Of a DNA stretch of 14,860 bases, positions 12,801 to 14,860 are shown piece after piece. The translations under genes and the position numbers were made by a program. The notes below the pieces were generated by a model, which was not told the DNA's origin, did not search any database, and saw nothing but the letters and a program-made list of their open reading frames with translations. Numbering within the stretch: position 1 is the first letter of the stretch; each line of letters starts with the position of its first letter. Source of the DNA: Candidatus Omnitrophota bacterium (GTDB lineage Bacteria; Omnitrophota; Omnitrophia; Omnitrophales; Aquincolibacteriaceae); contig JACPXK010000059.1 of assembly GCA_016196565.1 (NCBI GenBank), positions 1-14,860 on the forward strand, written 5' to 3'.

Positions 12801-14860
12801 AATTGGGTCCAACGCCTTGCAATGTCGCCACATGATAGCTCCTCTGAATTCGTCTTCGGATGCGGCTTAAAATACCTGTAACGCCTTCATCTTCATAGGC
12901 CAAAACTGCCGCATAAGTTTTTGCCGGCATGGTTGCTAAAAAACCGGAGATCACTTGCTGGGCAGTCGTGTTTGGACCATTAAGCTTTACTCCACGGCTT
13001 TCAAGAAGGACTTGGCTTGCCGTATCAAGAGAAATTTTGATCGCCCCTCCCTGAAACTCCGTCATCGGCTTTTCTTCTTTAAGTCCTCCCGCCAAGGCCT
13101 GCTCAGTAAGTGTTTTACTGAGCGCTACTCCCGGCTGATTGAACGGATGAATTTTCAGAGAATGCCCTAAAAGAGCGGTCAAGACCATCCAGTCGAACAT
13201 GAGCGCCCCAAGTTGATCTGAATCTGCAACGGGAAACACAATTTCCGGAAGACCGCGGCTGGTCCTTCTGAAAGGTTTACCGGTTGATCCTAATTCCAGC
13301 CGGATAAAAACACGATCTTCATCATAATGATTGGCGCTCAGCTGGGCCTCTCCCGTCACGGCAATGGGGACCATTTGTTTTTTGGGAATACTTTCATTTA
13401 AAAGTTGCTCCAGCCAAGCGCCGAAAGCCTGCCATTCTTCGGGAATAATGAAAGTGAATTTATTTCTTCCTTCATTAAATTCCTGCATCAGCATAGGATA
13501 AAGTGCAAAAACACGGTTGTCCGCCGGGTCCATTCCATGAGCAATTCGAATTAAGGCAGATCTTTCTTGACGGGCAGAATCTAAAAATCCGCGGACATCC
13601 ACTCCGGCCAAACCGGCAGGCACGATTCCGAAATACGAGAACACAGAAAAACGTCCGCCGATCGCCGGATCATTGATAAACACCTTTCTAAAATCCACAT
13701 CCCTCGGGGGTTCCGCATCAATGGTTTTTCCAGGGTCGGTAATCACCACGATTTGCTGGCTTACTTTTCTTTGCGTGAAGTCACCCCCAAGCCGGTTTGT
13801 CAGCCATTTTCTTAAATAACGGTAAGCAAGAACGGTATCAAGTGTTTGGCCGGATTTAGTGCCGATGATAAAAAGAGTTTTATCCAGATTGGATTGAATA
13901 TGTTTTTGAATTCTTTGAATCGCCCGCGGATGGGTGAGACTAAGAACGGTAAGGTCGTGGACCCCTTTACCGGTTGAAGGAAGAATCCGGTAAATCGTGT
14001 CGGCCCCCAAAGCCGAACCTCCCGTCCCGACCAAAACAATATGTTCGAATCCTTCTGCTGCGATCCGGTCCCGCAAGCTTTCAATTTGCATCAAGGCCTC
14101 CGGATCTGCATACTTTTCAGGAGCGTCAAACCAGCCAAGCCATTTGACAATATCATCTTGGTTACTTAAAGGCCAAATGCTGGGATCTTTGCGAAGAAGT
14201 GCGCTGACAACATCACGGATCCTCGGCGTTTCAATATCATGGTCATTTTGTTTTTCTTTGCGTTGTCTTTTAGGATGCGTGATCGCCACATTTTGAACGG
14301 TTTCCTTCAACTCCGTTAACAAGGAAGCAATTTCTTCTTGGCTGCCCACTTCGGTAACCGGTTTGGTCAACGCAATCGTCCCCGCCGCGACGGCACCGGC
14401 CACTGCTTTTCTGACCCATTCATCATTGAATGTCCACTCCGGCTGCTCGCTTAAAGTCACCGCCAGACTCCCCACAAAAGCGTCCCCCGCACCGATAGTA
14501 TTTGTAATGGCTACGGAAGGCGCTTTCAGAGAAATCGCCCTCCATTTGGGAGGACTTAACAAATTGTAAAACCATCGGATGATCCTCTTAAAAAAGCGGG
14601 CATGTTCTAATAGCCATTGGACACTATCATTCAGCGTGCGGCGTATCACGCCGTCCGTCTGATAAATCGCAACTGCCCCGCCATCTTCCAGCGACACGAC
14701 AAAAAGCGGAATGTCATAGGGAATTGCAAGCTGATGCGCGGCAAGCTGAATGACGAGCTCAGGGTCTCTTTTTAGATCATCTTTTTTAAGATCCGGATTA
14801 ATTAAAGAAATGAATTCTTCCAAATTAAGCTTGACGGCAAAGGGACGGCGTTTAAGGGCC
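9889..14860 (-). CDS. Giant multidomain protein (5' partial): PfkB-type kinase, phosphoglucose isomerase, long RSE-motif C-terminal region
   Basis: The frame is open through the right edge, so the N terminus is missing; a TTG at 14823 is internal. Residue numbers here count from that TTG. Residues to about 175 are the C-terminal half of a PfkB-family kinase: KLNLEEF at the edge, SLEDGGAVAIY, TNTIGAGDAFVGSL (catalytic Asp near 114) and a closing helix. An unusual insert of about 30 residues lies near 65-95. Residues about 200-765 are PGI, with an SIS-type VGTGGSALGAD (265-275), GTKSGQTLDT, GGRFSVFSYFGIVPAG (389-404), WLEQLLNES, and QPGVALSK (K570, the family's catalytic lysine). The type resembles the PGI part of transaldolase-PGI fusions. 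Residues about 766-1644 match nothing I recognise. They carry five RSE motifs and a tandem repeat. Soluble throughout and likely cytoplasmic. The kinase substrate is unknown; the KxNxEE edge motif suggests the phosphofructokinase/LacC branch. Confidence 0.88.
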   Translation of the reverse strand, partial: ALKRRPFAVKLNLEEFISLINPDLKKDDLKRDPELVIQLAAHQLAIPYDIPLFVVSLEDGGAVAIYQTDGVIRRTLNDSVQWLLEHARFFKRIIRWFYNLLSPPKWRAISLKAPSVAITNTIGAGDAFVGSLAVTLSEQPEWTFNDEWVRKAVAGAVAAGTIALTKPVTEVGSQEEIASLLTELKETVQNVAITHPKRQRKEKQNDHDIETPRIRDVVSALLRKDPSIWPLSNQDDIVKWLGWFDAPEKYADPEALMQIESLRDRIAAEGFEHIVLVGTGGSALGADTIYRILPSTGKGVHDLTVLSLTHPRAIQRIQKHIQSNLDKTLFIIGTKSGQTLDTVLAYRYLRKWLTNRLGGDFTQRKVSQQIVVITDPGKTIDAEPPRDVDFRKVFINDPAIGGRFSVFSYFGIVPAGLAGVDVRGFLDSARQERSALIRIAHGMDPADNRVFALYPMLMQEFNEGRNKFTFIIPEEWQAFGAWLEQLLNESIPKKQMVPIAVTGEAQLSANHYDEDRVFIRLELGSTGKPFRRTSRGLPEIVFPVADSDQLGALMFDWMVLTALLGHSLKIHPFNQPGVALSKTLTEQALAGGLKEEKPMTEFQGGAIKISLDTASQVLLESRGVKLNGPNTTAQQVISGFLATMPAKTYAAVLAYEDEGVTGILSRIRRRIQRSYHVATLQGVGPNFEHSLNQLLTAAEGTVIMLTFDPPEEDPQAGGLLSVSELIPNESFTFDGLTMAKASGNLATLMDLGRPVMHIHLSRDYFNHPRDIARLFSKVPSRSETRTVDEKESEPEMDASLFSERPMEIVTPVSSPEVFYRWLYNPGGFANEGSARSEYFLPVEIQQMSGDAYRLDLLNQWTNDFQMDRALWAVLSDPEKNFHAMKEKIWALHNITNGTMEVAFSQQAGFVADEPQFKSKVQKSVDLFFDILNFNEKSLSLIAWKMIAGASFLKNMRIEGDPLQWVADHYQNMSSPFDFSPSDDIDPGNLDRVLQLTLAKTILHEIKQRLGGVSLEQAMIELNTDFTLTSRKFGPASPAALFKTFIDTEGRFHFYSYPQAIEKLADDQWETHSRGPDNGPSIPKLALMVTQPKPGALPPRLYAALPMFEGVLFGAFAHNPQGTLQLRFPNRDSRAAFQQHFELASDEAVTEQALLHQYVDLIRFLAGEHGISRAKKLIVPEDVRDLFKKHFGINIPGDEANQPRIQEFLKITENIRQSPPVSLPLIGKEVLQNQATRPLSDDEELEITLRYHDMIWALFQPQQMKALSHEGRNFFLWKTIIIPDDIRHFFVKHFQVRLPGSQDDPPSIGDYFNATSNKGIYPLPDLMQLWHNHPQRLARPERPVDSKKAARSETRDLTSPVITPEIKTLFDGARQQVLPLRLEEELEAAKLVEILIELLQRPVYSEKAGILPPVLESRMAQALGDGRASPAAGFESWVNATSSEEGRVLLDPVWLTKLIEKSPYTLYVVLSALQKFQQNRKVTEPLIAVPGEESDLFRKIEQAMLDKKSNLNWNEKDKVRRLLIPQLKQLIQVVADQELNHYIESHNYGVATLLSGRSETRWGGLMAGLPLGARFTADSSQVHDNDLVMIAFLVPALLKAAALVRGITNNPGEQTRLLEPLIWQIIPGARSEARGFVIQSLRYLQQLINQKSVEVSA
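10885..11145 (-). repeat. Protein-level tandem repeat, copy 2 (about 87 residues)
   Basis: This copy runs from SDDEELEITLRYHDMIWALF through KTIIIPDDIRHFFVKHFQVR and LPGSQDDPPSIGDYF to YPLPDL. It starts 41 nt after copy 1 ends on the transcript. The DNA has diverged while the KHF core and PG motif remain, pointing to an old duplication within the gene. Confidence 0.6.
11187..11430 (-). repeat. Protein-level tandem repeat, copy 1 (about 81 residues)
   Basis: This copy runs from SDEAVTEQALLHQY through KLIVPEDVRDLFKKHFGINI and PGDEANQPRIQEF to VSLPL. It matches copy 2 in order and spacing: an acidic helix, then K-x-I-x-P-D/E-D-x-R-x-x-F-x-KHF, then PG, D/P/I and a closing PL. Confidence 0.6.
12529..14226 (-). 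other. Phosphoglucose isomerase domain of the giant gene
   Basis: PGI interconverts glucose-6-phosphate and fructose-6-phosphate. Both SIS subdomains, signature 1 (GGRFSVFSYFGIVPAGLAG) and the signature 2 lysine motif (HPFNQPGVALSK) are present. The domain ends with the FDGLTMAKASGNLATLMDLG stretch typical of transaldolase-PGI fusion proteins. All recognisable active-site segments look intact, so an active enzyme is plausible. Confidence 0.88.
14277..14860 (-). other. PfkB kinase C-terminal half (domain of the giant gene, cut by the window edge)
   Basis: The family's second signature TNTIGAGDAFVGSL is intact, including the GAGD anion hole and catalytic aspartate. The adenine-side segment VVSLEDGGAVAIY is also recognisable. 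PfkB members phosphorylate sugars or sugar phosphates with ATP. The segment between the ATP-site strand and GAGD is about 30 residues longer than usual and basic/aromatic (HARFFKRIIRWFYNLL). The first half of the kinase, including the substrate lid, lies outside the window. Confidence 0.85.

Noticed and set aside
92..14569. Many plus-strand open frames of 60-115 residues and extra minus-strand frames inside the genes
   Set aside because: All lie opposite or within strongly recognised minus-strand genes, have no family-like motifs, and have compositions typical of antisense or out-of-frame translation.
9889..14823. Giant gene beginning at TTG 14823
   Set aside because: The frame stays open to the window edge, and residues before the TTG (KLN of a KxNxEE-like motif) belong to the PfkB domain, so the true start is outside the window.

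Overview
The window is one co-directional block on the minus strand, so transcription runs from right to left. It reads as a chromosomal segment of an uncultivated anaerobic bacterium. My best guess is Candidatus Omnitrophota or a neighbour in the PVC group. That rests on mid-range GC, a hydrogenase-4-like membrane complex, and a very long protein with recurring (A/G/S)RSE(T/A)R motifs; it is an inference, not a measurement. Coding density is very high. No plus-strand gene, RNA gene, CRISPR array or mobile element could be supported.

Region A (14860 to 9889) is the 3' part of a giant gene that runs off the right edge. The visible protein holds the C-terminal half of a PfkB-type sugar or sugar-phosphate kinase, then a phosphoglucose isomerase (PGI) region of the kind seen in transaldolase-PGI fusions. 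After that come about 880 residues with no family I recognise, punctuated by RSE(T/A)R motifs and containing a tandem pair of repeats of about 80 to 87 residues.

Region B (9888 to 9478) holds a small tatA gene of 55 residues with a strong Shine-Dalgarno sequence. It is flanked by two hairpin-forming intergenic stretches.

Region C (9477 to 35) is a tightly packed run of eight genes: a SulP anion transporter with a STAS domain; an HTH-plus-PTS-EIIA regulator; then hyfB, hyfC, hyfE, hyfF, hyfG and a fused hyfH/hyfI gene. Gaps are 18 nt or less, with overlaps at two junctions, so this looks like a single operon. The membrane subunits keep the antiporter-like Glu and Lys residues expected of an ion-pumping arm. 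The peripheral arm is unusual. The large subunit lacks the NiFe cysteines (CGIC position reads AGDT, and the C-terminal motif is also altered), so it is not a hydrogenase. This matches the energy-converting hydrogenase-related (Ehr) type. The small subunit keeps its N2-type [4Fe-4S] cysteines, but carries an N-terminal HycF/HyfH-like domain in which all eight ferredoxin cysteines are replaced. The complex encoded here would therefore have only one recognisable Fe-S cluster.

The most interesting candidate system is this single-cluster, NiFe-less membrane complex in one operon with a SulP transporter and an EIIA/HTH regulator. Its electron donor, electron acceptor and pumped ion cannot be read from the sequence.
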